This document shows, in pieces, positions 1 to 10,068 of a stretch of DNA of 64,000 nucleotides (positions are counted from its first letter, which is position 1; each line of letters starts with the position of its first letter). The notes under the pieces were generated by a model. It saw only the letters and a program-made list of their open reading frames with translations. It made no database searches and was not told where the DNA came from. The DNA is taken from assembly GCF_009389715.1 (NCBI RefSeq), contig NC_052404.1, positions 11,771,756 to 11,835,755 on the forward strand, written 5' to 3'. The translations under genes and the position numbers were made by a program. The DNA comes from Phoenix dactylifera. Taxonomy: Eukaryota > Streptophyta > Magnoliopsida > Arecales > Arecaceae.

Positions 1-339
1 ATGAAACCCAAAGGTCTTTTTTTTAAAAAAAAATTACAGTTATTCAGCCACATCATTCTGTCAATTGTGGCACATACAGGATCCTATGTTTCTTAATGTA
101 GCAAATCAGTATTTAAAGGAACTAAAGAACAGAACGGTTATCAGAGAACAACTAATATTTCGTTAGGAAACGTTATTTTGATATGATTCCACTTGGGGTG
201 AGACTTTAGATGGGACATCTGAAGACAGCAGCATAACGATCGTGCAGAGAGAGGAGGCTACCTCCAATAAGGGTCAAGAGAACCATGGGAAATCAATCAG
301 CAGTTGTGAGTTTCGTAAGTTTAGGACAGTGATTCACAG

Positions 340-700
340 AAAGGCGGCTCCAGCGGCCGCCTCCTATCCAAAGGCAGCCTCGCCGCCCTCCGCGATCCGG
401 GCGAGGCTACCTTCTTCCTCGCCGAATACGGAGCCCACCTCGTCGTTCTCCGGCGAGAACTTCCAGGTGCCATCGCCATTGCCGCGGCCCTCGACCCCGC
501 TGTTGGTCGAGAAGGCTCTTGGGGACCGGGGGAAGAAGCTGGGATTGGGGTCGCGGAGAGGGAGATGAGGAGGAAGAGGGGAGAGGAGCGGGGGAGGAAA
601 CTAGGGTTAGCGTTAGGAGGCGGAGGCGGAGGCGGAGGCGGAGGTGGAGGTGTCGGGAAATGGGGCCGGAGGGCATCTTGGGAGGGAGGGAGACGGTCAT
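340..700 (-). pseudogene. Possible decayed first exon, minus strand
   Basis: Read on the minus strand, one frame from about 700 starts with Met and continues as an Arg/Leu- and Ser/Pro-rich stretch that resembles an organelle-targeting leader. A different frame over about 340-520 reads as an acidic, protein-like segment containing WKFSPENDEVGSVFGEEEGS and ending at a TAG. The two frames are not continuous: the second is closed upstream by a stop. This would fit a real first exon broken by an indel, or the GC-rich 5' end of a gene lost to the left. I do not recognise the family. Chance coding in GC-rich DNA is an alternative. Confidence 0.3.
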
Positions 701-763
701 GGAGACTGCTCCGTCAGGGCTTTCGGGGTTTTACGTTTTCCCCGTTTATTGGATGCCAATGGG

Positions 764-890
764 CTGGACTGAGGACGATCCAACTCTAAAGCATCGCTTC
801 TTTCTTTGGTTTGGGGCCCAAAGTATGGCTTCTTCATTGAATTTGGGCCTGTCGACTCGATCCAACAACAATGTTGTAGACGATCCTCTG
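764..890 (+). repeat. Dispersed repeat, copy A
   Basis: This copy shares a long stretch with 1340-1456, including GGACTGAGGAC, ATCCAACTC, a GGGGCC block, TTTGGGCCTGTCGACT and GATCCAACAACAATG. The two copies lie about 580 bp apart in the same orientation and are clearly diverged. I see no terminal repeats or coding content, so the class is unknown. Confidence 0.6.
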
Positions 891-1339
891 CCGACTCTCA
901 CCTCCAAATCTGCACGGCGTTGGAGCACCGAAGAAGAACATAGCAGATGGTCTTCTCAATGTTTGGGCACAACTCTCAACACAGAGTAGTCCGAACGCCT
1001 CGCCTGGCTAACAAACTTTTGGTCGATAGACATCTCCATCAATCTACCACATGGGCTCCCTATTGATCAGTGCCTGAAGATCTCTGACCCACACTAATGA
1101 CAAAAGAGAAGCAACACCCACGAACAACAATCTCAAGGGGTTTATTAATCTTAAGGGAGACTTGCAGTCCGTTCGGAACCGTTCATACCTACCAGATCAG
1201 CGCTTTTAAACGGCTACGTTGGGTCATCAGATGTTCGCTGTTTGATTCGTGCACCAAGGTGGTACTTCCGTTATTTAGGTTAGATTTGTTAAATTATTCT
1301 CATCTCTGAGACAACATTTGATAACAGTAATATATCATA

Positions 1340-1456
1340 ATTTGGGTTGGACTGAGGACAATCCAACTCAAAAGTATCATAATTTGGGGCCGAAAGTATC
1401 GTTCTTTGTTTAATTTGGGCCTGTCGACTTGATCCAACAACAATGCTGTCGACAGA
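1340..1456 (+). repeat. Dispersed repeat, copy B
   Basis: Second copy of the repeat at 764-890, in direct orientation, ending in CAACAACAATGCTGTCGACA. It lies about 350 bp upstream of the glucanase start codon and so may be within its promoter region. Confidence 0.6.
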
Positions 1457-1571
1457 TTGTTTAAGTCAACAACTAGTAGCCAAGCAGATCTAAGAATATC
1501 ACAGTCTATTTTCACCACACAGATACAAGATAATGATATATCATTTTTCTGGTTATAGCTGTAAGGACGGC

Positions 1572-1729
1572 AGGAATAAATAAATGCCTTTCCTCCTCCT
1601 CCTCCTCCTCCTCAAGGTGCATCAGATGTCAGAGCAATCACGGTACGATTGCGTCATCACCAAAATAAAGTGCAACCAGTAAAGGAGCGAAGTCAAGAAT
1701 AAATGAATGCCTTTCCTCCTCCTCCTCCT
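1572..1729 (+). repeat. Short direct duplication ending in CCT runs
   Basis: The string AATAAATRAATGCCTTTCCTCC followed by a (CCT)n tract occurs at about 1575-1612 and again at about 1699-1729, so the start points are about 124 bp apart. The second copy lies immediately before the glucanase gene and its pyrimidine tract is probably in the 5' leader. Confidence 0.6.
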
Positions 1730-1814
1730 ATTTCCAGTCCCTTCCCACGCAAAACCTAAGAATTTCGAAATAATTCAAACTCACTCTTCTCTTCCCATCT
1801 GCTTCCCCCAGAAC

Positions 1815-4256
1815 ATGGCGAAATCCGCCCTCCTTTTCGCCCTCGTTCTTCGCCTCCTCACCTCCGCCCTCTCCATTTCGATCGGCGTCAACTACGGCGC
1901 CGTCGCCGACAACCTCCCCCCGCCGCCCCAGGTGGCCGCCTTCCTCAAGGCCAACACCTTCATCGACCGTGTCAAGCTCTTCGACTCCAACCCGGACTTC
2001 ATCCGCGCCTTCGCCGGCACCGGCATCTCCCTCATGATCACCGTCCCCAACGGGGACGTCCCCTCCCTCGCGAACGTCCCCGCCGCCCGCGCTTGGATCG
2101 CCAACAACGTGGCCCCCTTCCACCCGGCCACCAACATCTCCCTCCTCGCCGTCGGCAACGAGGTCATGGCCACCGCCGACCGCAACCTCATCGCCCGCCT
2201 CGTCCCCGCCATGCGTTCCCTCTCCACCGCCCTGGCGGAGGCCGGCTTCCCCGAGATCCGCGTCTCCACCCCGCACTCTCTCGGCATCCTCTCCGCCTCC
2301 GAGCCCCCGTCCTCCGGCCGCTTCCGCCGGGGCTACGACCGCATCATCTTCGCCCCCATGCTCGATTTCCACCGCCGGGCCAAGACCCCCTTCGTCGTGA
2401 ACCCCTACCCCTACTTCGGATTCACGGAGAAAACCCTCGACTACGCGCTGTTCAAGCCCAACGCGGGGGTATTCGACCCGGTCACCGGCGCGAACTACAC
2501 CAACATGTTCGACGCCCAGCTGGACGCGGTGCACTCGGCGATGAAGCGGCTGGGGTACGGGGACGTGGAGGTCGCGGTGGGGGAGACGGGCTGGCCGTCG
2601 GTGGGGGACCCAGACCAGCCGGCGGTTAGCTTGGAGAACGCCGTTTCGTACAACGGGAACTTGATCCGGAAGGTGAACTCCGGGAAGGGGACGCCGCTGA
2701 TGCCGAATCGGACTTTCGAGACGTACATATTCGCGCTCTTCAACGAGGACCTGAAGCCGGGGCCCACCGCGGAGCGCAACTTCGGCTTGTTCAAACCGGA
2801 CCTGACCCAGGTCTACGACGTCGGGCTCATGCGAGGAGGCCAGGTTAGCCCCACTGTTTTTTTTCTTCTAAATTGATCGATCAGGGTTCTTGAAGGGAAT
2901 TAATTACCAGGGATATATACTGGTGGGAGGTATACGGCCCAAACGAGCCTGGTTCGTCGGCCAGAGCCTCCTCGGTTCTGAGGAACAGTGGGCCGTCCTG
3001 TCTCGTTTCCGGGGATTTTTTCCTCTTCCAAAAAAGCGAGAAATTTCTCTTCTTTTTAGGGAATTGTTCGGTCTGGTTCAGAAAAATTCGAACCAGCTTT
3101 ACATTGTGTAGACCAGCGGTCGCAGCCACGTTGGTAAAATGGTGAAAGCTTTGATGAGCGCCGAAGTTACGAGGACAGTCCGGTTCGGGAACGGATTGAA
3201 CCCATAAGATTACTGGGCTCGATCCGGTTGGAAAGCTGGTTTGTAGCCAGAGTTGAGTCCGAGGGTACGAGTCGGCCCTGCATGTCCTTCCGACAGACGT
3301 GCTTTTATTGCTGGACACTTGTACTACGTACACTAGGTTCGTGCACTTTCGTCAGCATATTACGTGTCTCTCTTGTCCGAGTAGCTGTCAGATTCAGATC
3401 TTTGGCACACGCTTTGACCCACATGTGACATGGCCGGGGTCACATGTCTTCCATATTCTCTCTCTTCCATTTTGCGTGCGGGACAGGGGTTGTTGCATCT
3501 TTCGCGCGACAGAATGATGGTCCCTTATGCGGTCGTTCGGAGTGCTCCGAGATTTGTGCAGGATGCAATCTAATGGTCGACGTTCGAAGGAAGATTAGCC
3601 ATTCTTTCGTGCGAGAGATGCAACCCGAAGCTGTGCGTGCTTGTGGTTTTGCGTGAGGGTTTGAAACAAGCGACGCGTGTCTTTCGCCTGCAACAAGAAA
3701 GCACTAAAAAAAAAAAAATCCCCGTCGCTCTCTCTATTTTTGTATTTTTATCTATTTATTTATTATTTATTTATTTTTTTTTTTTTTGGGGGGGGGGGGG
3801 GGGGGGTGGGGGTTTGGTGGGGGTCGGCGACGAAGCAGTTCGCCGGTGGTGGTCCGGCGGCGGCACCGTCGTCATCGGGTCCACACGGGAAGTGGTGCGT
3901 GGCGAAGGCGGACGCGAGCGCGGAGGCGCTGCAGGCGAACATCGACTACTCGTGCGGGAGCGGCTTGGTGGACTGCGGACCCATCCAGGCGGGAGGGGCC
4001 TGCTACCTCCCGGACACTCTGGCGGCCCACGCCTCCTTCGCCATGAACGCCTACTACCAGGCCGCCGGCCGCCACGACTTCAACTGCGACTTCGCCCACA
4101 CCGGCGTCCTCACTAGCGATGACCCAAGTATGTTGTCATCCTATCTACCTAACGTTCTTTCACACATTCACGGTAGCACCTTTTTTTTCTTTTTTTGACC
4201 ATCTGTTACGTTTAAATATCTTGGCAGGTTACGAGAATTGCGCATATAGCTCATAA
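1815..4256 (+). CDS. GH17 glucan endo-1,3-beta-glucosidase with C-terminal X8/CBM43 domain
   Basis: Predicted secreted cell-wall enzyme hydrolysing beta-1,3-glucan (callose). Three exons join in phase: 1815-2843, 3839-4127 and 4228-4256, giving 448 residues. Residues 1-20 form a hydrophobic signal peptide, followed by the GH17 start GVNYG. The family acid/base Glu is visible in AVGNEV (Glu116) and the nucleophile in GETGWP (Glu257). A short Gly/Pro/Ala/Ser linker leads to an X8/CBM43 module from about residue 361, with the expected KWC start, six cysteines and a final NCAY. The protein ends two residues after that motif, so no GPI-anchor tail is encoded. The Met at 1815 was chosen because it directly precedes the signal peptide; an in-frame Met at 1707 would bury it. 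Exon 1 is strongly GC-rich. The first acceptor is a tandem AAGCAG, so exon 2 could begin three bases earlier. Confidence 0.9.
2844..3838 (+). other. Intron 1 of the glucanase gene
   Basis: The donor is CAG|GTTAGC and the acceptor is at 3836-3838; both flanks are in phase 0. The 3' end is unusual. An A/T-rich tract is followed by a T-run, then a run of about 18 G, then more G-blocks within 50 bases of the acceptor, where a pyrimidine tract would normally lie. Open frames inside the intron have no recognisable protein character. Confidence 0.7.
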
Positions 4257-4693
4257 GGGACAGGCAAATAATTGCCTTCTTGGGCGGGCCTCTGGAGATG
4301 TCATCATCAATCATCCCGGCGTTTATTTATTTATGTCTATGGAGTACCGATTACTTGCTAGTCTCTGTTTCTCCTTCTAAAACGACTATGTTCAGTTCAA
4401 TTTTGCCTGGCCTGGCAACTTTTAAAAGGCTCCGTGTGGGCGTGCAGTGAAACTTGGGCGAGTTGCGACGAGTTCAAAAGAGCTGGCCGGCACTGATTGG
4501 TAGGGAGAATTGATGATACTCTTGAACCGGAGTGATCCTTCTCTAAATCACAGGTCTGGTCGTTTCGTTAAAGCCTACAGCGCATGCAGCTCTGAGCTCC
4601 CTCGAGAGCGGTACAGAGTAGGGTCCGGCAGAGCCCCTGCTTTGGATGCATGCTTCATTCTGCTGCAAATCAATGGGAAAGCACGTTTGACAA
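4257..4693 (+). other. 3' flank of the glucanase gene
   Basis: Probably the 3' untranslated region and short intergenic DNA up to the hAT insertion. No gene or repeat is evident. Confidence 0.4.
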
Positions 4694-4701
4694 AACATAG
4701 G

Positions 4702-4718
4702 TAGGGCTGGAAGTGGGC
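4702..4718 (+). repeat. Left terminal inverted repeat of the hAT element
   Basis: TAGGGCTGGAAGTGGGC, identical to the reverse complement of 10044-10060. The 8-bp duplication AACATAGG lies immediately outside it. Confidence 0.95.
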
Positions 4719-4921
4719 CGGGCCGGGTCGGGCCAAACCCCTACCCAAGCCCGGCCCGACTTTTTTTCCGGGCTTCGGGCCGGGCCGGGGCCCGAAAAAT
4801 TTTTAAGAAACAATGCCCGAGCCCGGCCCGAGCCCATTTGGGCCGGCCCGGTTGGGCCCTAACCTGGGCCGGCCCGTTTGGGCCAGCTCGTTTGGGCCAG
4901 CCCGATCCCTAGCACGGCCCA
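4715..4921. repeat. Left subterminal GGCC-rich repeat zone of the hAT element
   Basis: Many close copies of GGGCCGG, CGGCCCG and TTTGGGCC occur in both orientations. Subterminal repeats in plant hAT elements are known transposase-binding sites; that role is inferred here from position. A matching zone lies at 9830-10043. Confidence 0.7.
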
Positions 4922-5197
4922 AAAAGGAAAACAAGTCTTTGAACAAGCAAAACAACCTATAATATAAGAAAAAGAAGGCATGCCTACAAGGCTACGATGC
5001 TGCATCAAAAAGGATAAATCAGGGCCATAAATGATAATGATAAGAGGAAAGAAGCTTCAGGAGCAACTATATGAAATCTATTTACATAAAATAAATAGCA
5101 GAGGAAGAAATCATCACTCAGCAAAAGCCCAACATAATAACTCATGATCCGGCTCACGACAGCAATCTCTTTATGCGGTAAAGTCGCACATTTCAAT

Positions 5198-5640
5198 CTA
5201 TTGAACTTCTGACACTGAGGCATCCAACCTTTGCTCTTTCTGATTCCCAATATCCTTAGTGTGCTGCAACTCTTTTGACAACCAGAAGACTTGCATCAAG
5301 CCACCATTCCCAATATGAGAAAAAAATACCCGCCTTGGAATTTCCAAGCATAACGAGATAAGCTTAATGAGCACAAAAAACAATCCAATGCCCACGAGAA
5401 GCTTAAAAGAGTCATCCTGTCCGACAGCCAGTGAAAGCAATGTAAGTTTGTCGACTAAGAATAAAATGCAGTGATAGATTGCAAGTAAGCAACAAGTTAA
5501 CCTTTATACTTCTCTGAAAATAGTCGTGAAAGAACTCCTTTAAGAAATCTGTCAGTGCAACACCTATGAATAAACCGAGTGGAATCATCAGCTCTCTATA
5601 TTGATAAACCTTCCGGAAAGGAGTCAGCAGTACAAGAACT
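5198..5640 (-). pseudogene. Possible captured membrane-protein gene fragment inside the hAT element
   Basis: On the minus strand, about 5500-5606 reads as a protein-like hydrophobic segment containing ELMIPLGLFIGVALTDFLKE, ending at a possible donor (AAG|GTTAAC). After a possible acceptor near 5450, a second open segment down to 5198 contains DDSFKLLVGIGLFFVLIKLI and then a stop. Joining them needs a one-base phase change, so the unit looks broken. I do not recognise the family. It may be a captured gene piece like the aldo-keto reductase fragment next to it, or non-coding DNA that happens to be open. Confidence 0.35.
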
Positions 5641-5791
5641 CACAGCTATGACAAGAATATATATATCGGCAAAGCATTTCAATAAAAATCACAGGAAAAG
5701 CTTAAATCTTAATGAGGAAAGAGACAGAAAAACAGCTCGATTTCATCATATCAACATGCAAGGACTGGTAGAGTGAAAGTGATGGAATGTT

Positions 5792-6013
5792 GCATGTGCA
5801 CGCCGGATTGTGTCGGGGCTGGCTTCTGATAGCCCGATGTACTTCACTTTGCCCTCTTCCACCAACTTCTTCAGCTCCCCCCATCTATCAAACACCAAAA
5901 CAGATGTTGGTTCCATTGACGCAAAGAACACACACAAAAAAAATCAACTCGGACAAGCCATAACTTGAATTTAAAAGGTTAGTGCTTACAGTATCCTCAA
6001 TTGGCACCGTCTT
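5792..6013 (-). pseudogene. Captured aldo-keto reductase fragment (exon-intron-exon) inside the hAT element
   Basis: On the minus strand, 6013-5990 encodes KTVPIEDT and is followed by a consensus donor GTAAGC. An intron of about 105 bp ends at TAG, and 5884-5792 then encodes a stretch containing [20 protein letters not shown] and on to RRAHA. This matches a conserved block of plant aldo-keto reductases of the perakine reductase / auxin-induced PCNT115-like type, recognised from family knowledge. The G-run after the acceptor (six G) puts the downstream exon one base out of phase, so the piece is broken. No catalytic Asp/Tyr/Lys/His block is present. The surviving intron shows capture from genomic DNA rather than from a spliced transcript. 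Confidence 0.8.
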
Positions 6014-6435
6014 TCACCAGGTATAACTTCTTCACTCTGGGGATCATCAGGTATACATTGACTTTCACCATGTGCACATAAAGCAGAGAGACAGAAGCAC
6101 AATAAAGCATAGAAGATGAACCTTATTCAACAAAAATATTGCATATGCTGCTCTTGTAAACATACAAGCAAAAATGTCGACAAGCAAACAACCTATTCAA
6201 CTTAAATCAAATATAAGATGGACCAAGTAGGCAATCAGACAGATCATTAACAAAATAGCATCTGATGGTTTGAAGATAACTTGCAAAAAAATTCATTCCA
6301 TGCAACCAAGTACAACGATACAACTGAAACCAAACAAAAGGATTCCATCAAAAACAGGAGGATAAAAAAAATCATCGGCCTGAAGTCGTTGTTCCCTGCA
6401 CAATAAGTTAATAACTAGATCTGATGAGGGTATCG

Positions 6436-8548
6436 TCATTCAGTTCTCCGAAATTGCCCACTCCAGGAGTCCAGGGTGTCGTCATCTACATTCAACGTTA
6501 CAGAACTCGAGCAATTTGCAACTGTTAACACAAATCAATCATAAATGTTTAAATTATAAGTACAATAAGCAAATAAAAAATATTAGATAAATTTAAAAGA
6601 TTTATATACCTTCATCATATTGTTCACGAAGCCAATCTTGGGTACACACTAAGGCTTCTACGGTAGAAGGGCTCAAAGAGCTTCGATACTGATCCACAAC
6701 TCTACCACCAGTGCTGAATGCCGACTCAGATGAAACAGTGGAGACTGGAATAGCTAGAACATCTCGAGCCATTCTTGATAGTATAGGATAGACTGCTGCA
6801 TTGCTCTTCCACCAAGCCAAGATGTCAAACTCTTTATTCTCCAAATCAGGAAGTACATCATCATCCAAATAACTATCCAACTCGGATCTCTTAGGGCGTT
6901 TTGAAGAACTTTGACTTCTAAATTGAGCAAAGTCCATACCAAATTTTTTTTTGGAAGAAACTGAACTTATATCACCTTGTCCACCAAAATTAGATGTTCG
7001 CTCACTTGAACTCATAGAGGGATGCATTCTTGTTGCATCTACATACTCATTATACAATTGAAAAAGACAAGCACGAATATCATCAATCTTTTTCTTGCAC
7101 TCCTCCAACTCAAATGCCTTTTGATAACAAAATTCTACAAATATCAACTTTGATCTGGGATCCAAAATAGAAGCAATTACCAACAAATTATTGCACTGAG
7201 ACCAATATTTGTTAAACTTCTTTAGCATCTCATTTGTTAATTGCTTTACTGTTTCATCAGTATCGATACTTTCATCCATCAACAAAGCCCTAATTCCCCA
7301 AACTTCTTTTAGGTATAAATTGGATGTGGGATACTTACAACCAGAAAATACTTTAGTGGCATCAAGAAAGGCTTCTAAAAATTTAAGAATTATAGAAGCC
7401 TTTTTCCATTCATCATTGGTGGGGCATACACATGAATGCTCAGTTGCATATCTAATAAGAGCATCTTTATAACCAAGTGCATCATGCAACATTTCATAAG
7501 TAGAATTCCATCTTGTAGGAACATCCAAAGTGAGTCCTTTTCTAGCAGGAAGTCTCATATGCTGTAGAATTTCATTAAATGCTTGCATTCGAGATGGGGA
7601 TGCAGAGACATATCTAACAATTTCTCTTATACATTCAATAGCTTCATGAATGATTTTTATTCCATCCTGAACCATAATATTTAATATATGTGCACAACAT
7701 CTAATATGACTGTACTCCCCACTAAACAACATTGAAGCACAAAAGTGATCTCGGAGCCTTCTCATTACAGCATCATTTGTGCTGCAATTATCCAAAGTAA
7801 TAGCACATATTTTATAATCCAATTCCCATTCAACAAGACATTTTTTTACAGCATCTTCAATTGCAAAGCCGGTGTGAGGGTATGGAAGTTTCTTGAAACT
7901 AATAATCTTCTTATGCAGAGTAAAGTCAGAATCAATATAATATGCTGTGAAAGAAATGTAACCGATTTTCTGATTTGATGTCCAAATATCAGTAGTGAAA
8001 CTAACTCGAGAACTTAGGTTCTTGAATACATCATGCAATTTTTTCCTCTCTTCTTGATACAAAGCCATACAATCATGTTTTACAGTCTTACGTCCCATAA
8101 TTTTGAATAATGGCTGAAGAGATCTCATAAAATCCAGAAAAACAGTGTGCTCAACAATACGAAATGGAAGCTCAGCACATATGATAAATTTTGCAAGAAT
8201 TTTTCTACTCTCTTCTTGATTGAATTTGAAACACTTTATCGGATCTTTTGAACTTGGTAGTAAGAGCAACTGATTAGTCGGATTCTTTTGATACTTCTTG
8301 CAAACATTTTCAAGATGGCGTTTTAGATGACTCGTTCCTCCTTTAGTGCTCCCACTTAAAACTTTTTTACAATATTTGCACTTAGCTATTGACCCTTCAG
8401 AATTTTTTTCCTCGATAAAGTGATTCCATACCCAAGATCTTTTTCTAGAAGAATTGTCACAAACATTTTCAGAAGTATCTTCATTTATATCATCCTCATT
8501 CCTTAAATCTTCAACAGTCTCATTTTCACCCACTTTAGAATGAGACAT
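6436..8548 (-). CDS. hAT transposase (BED zinc finger, RNase H-like core, hAT dimerisation domain)
   Basis: This is the element's own transposase, similar to plant RICESLEEPER/Ac-like proteins. Exon 1 is 8548-6610, and a short exon 2 (6521-6436) joins in phase through GAAG|GTATAT and AACAG, giving about 674 residues. Without splicing the frame ends one codon later at a stop near 6602. Residues about 39-83 form a BED finger (Cys57, Cys60, His74, His78 and/or Cys83). Candidate catalytic acids lie in the motifs TTDIW (Asp187), ITLDN (Asp253) and SSESAF (Glu608), which match the family positions. The C-terminal block from about residue 545 is the hAT dimerisation region with AWWKSNAAVYPILSRMARDV and STGGRVVDQYRSSLSP. 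The first ATG is at 8548. No stop or frameshift interrupts it, so it may be functional. Confidence 0.9.
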
Positions 8549-9657
8549 TAGTAAAAATAATCTGCCCAAATAAAAAAATAAACATCACAAATTTAACCTA
8601 TAACAAAAAAAATATCATTTAATCTATAGCAATAGGAATACCAAAACTAATAAAGATAATGGAATACCAAAACTATAGCAATAGAAATACCAAAACCAAT
8701 AGAAATGATTCATGTAAAGCAAGATTAATTACTAACCATTGACAATTTATTTATCACAATGTAGCTTCATCATGCCTCAAACAAGAAGTTACAGTCTTAC
8801 AGACATTTATAAGTAGATACAATATGACCTGTCACTCTGTCAGATACTAAAATTTACAGGTGCACAACATTGCAGTTAACTCAAAGATTAAAAATATTCT
8901 AATAAGAGTTACATACTTACATGTCAACCTCAATGACAAGTGCACTATGTAGCCTGAAGATGTAGAATGTTATACCGTATACAGTAACCGTTAAAATGCA
9001 ACAGAAATACAAAACAATTTGCACCATATCCAGAAAATATTGCAAGGAAAAGAACCAAAAATTTAACATAGGCATACATCCATGGGCTTGCCATTTGTTT
9101 ATAGGCTAATTTGAGAATCTTTCCCATTGTTTTCATGTCAGCAATAGCCACTAACAATGTATAATATCCAGAGTAAACAATTTTCAGTGAAGTTTCTCGG
9201 TGATACTAGCTTGGAAGTACCGAAGGTCCAAACTACCAAAACCAAAAGGCAAAAACTGACATTCAAAGAATCAAAATTGATAGAAATTCAAGTGAAGCTT
9301 GCATGAGCGGACTAAATGCCAAATCCCAAAACAAATAAAGATAACGGAAGATTGTGATGGACGGTCGAAGAGCCCTCAGATCTAGGGTTTCCCCGCTTCG
9401 CCGAGCTTGGACGGTCGACGACGATGGCTGGCGAACGGCGACGAGCTGACAAGAAAAAGCGAAGAAACCCTAGCTCCACGCCTTCGCCGCTCGTCCACTC
9501 TGCGCTTCTGCAAATCCTAACCAAAACGAAGGTAATCGTACCTCAAAACCTAGCTTCGCCGATGATAGGGTGGTCGGGACTCCTCTTCACCACGACGGAC
9601 CGTCGAAGAGATGAAGATCTTGGACGGTCGACGACCGATGACGCCGATGATAGGGTG
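8549..9657 (-). other. Right internal region of the hAT element, upstream of the transposase
   Basis: AT-rich DNA to about 9340, probably the transposase leader and promoter. From 9350 it becomes GC-rich with repeated phrases such as ACGGTCGAAGAG and TTGGACGGTCGACGAC, each seen twice (about 9360/9600 and 9408/9620). An open frame over 9424-9885 on the plus strand has no recognisable domain. Confidence 0.5.
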
Positions 9658-9783
9658 CTCGTCGCCTCGTCGCCTCCACCGGCCACTGCTCGTTCGCTCA
9701 GACCGAAGAAAGTAGAAACCCTCGTCGCCTCGTCGCCTCCACCGGCCACTGCTCGTTCGCTCAGACCGAAGAAAGTAGAAACC
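9658..9783. repeat. Perfect 63-bp tandem duplication
   Basis: Bases 9658-9720 and 9721-9783 are identical 63-bp units. The unit is a multiple of three and stays open in at least one frame on each strand. It is close to the right end of the hAT element. Confidence 0.9.
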
Positions 9784-9829
9784 CTAGCTTCAGTGCTGCC
9801 CGCGATGTCGATTCAGGATTTAGGGGATT

Positions 9830-10043
9830 CGGGTTTGGGCCGGGCGGCAGACGGGCCCGCGATTCGGGCTGGAGGTGGGCTCTGACTTGGACGGGCCCGG
9901 GCCGGGCCCATGGTATATCCGAGCCCGGCCCGAAATACATATGGGCTAAATCATTCAGCCCGAGCCCGGCCCGAACTGTATTGAGCCTAGCCCATAGCCC
10001 GGCCCGCGGGCGGCCCGGCCCGATGGGCTTCGGGCCGGCCCGA
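9830..10043. repeat. Right subterminal GGCC-rich repeat zone of the hAT element
   Basis: Dense GGGCCGGGCC, GGCCCGAGCCC and related words mirror the zone at 4715-4921. Together they form long imperfect inverted subterminal regions. Confidence 0.7.
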
Positions 10044-10060
10044 GCCCACTTCCAGCCCTA
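10044..10060 (-). repeat. Right terminal inverted repeat of the hAT element
   Basis: The reverse complement is identical to the left end over 17 bp. The target duplication AACATAGG follows at 10061-10068. Confidence 0.95.
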
Positions 10061-10068
10061 AACATAGG

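Larger units (their letters stand above)
1..1814. other. Upstream region with repeats, no convincing complete gene
   Basis: The first 240 bases are AT-rich and show nothing recognisable. Bases 340-700 are very GC-rich and hold a possible decayed minus-strand first exon, listed separately. From 740 to 1700 the DNA contains two diverged copies of a repeat of about 115 bp and a duplicated block ending in a CCT run. The last few hundred bases should include the promoter and leader of the glucanase gene that starts at 1815. I see no clear TATA box at a convincing distance. Confidence 0.5.
4702..10060 (-). mobile_element. Complete hAT-superfamily DNA transposon
   Basis: The element is 5359 bp and flanked by a perfect 8-bp target duplication, AACATAGG (4694-4701 and 10061-10068), the length typical of hAT. 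Its two ends are identical inverted repeats for 17 bp (TAGGGCTGGAAGTGGGC), followed at both ends by a zone dense in GGGCC/GGCCC words. It carries one transposase gene on the minus strand. The left third contains pieces that look captured from host genes, and the right end carries a 63-bp tandem duplication. The insertion lies between the 3' ends of the convergent glucanase and PRT6 genes. The intact ends, duplication and reading frame suggest a fairly recent and possibly active copy. Confidence 0.93.

Noticed and set aside
519..989. Open frame of 156 codons on the plus strand
   Set aside because: Low-complexity Arg/Gly start, then sequence from the dispersed repeat; no domain or conserved feature.
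1728..2534. Long open frame (268 codons) on the minus strand across the glucanase
   Set aside because: It is the antisense shadow of a very GC-rich real exon; its Gly/Glu/Val-rich composition has no domain character.
2093..2629. Pro/Arg/His-rich open frame on the plus strand within the glucanase
   Set aside because: It is the out-of-frame shadow of exon 1, with the composition expected from GC-rich codons.
9424..9885. 153-codon open frame at the right end of the hAT element
   Set aside because: Formed by the 63-bp duplication and GC-rich subterminal DNA; no recognisable protein.
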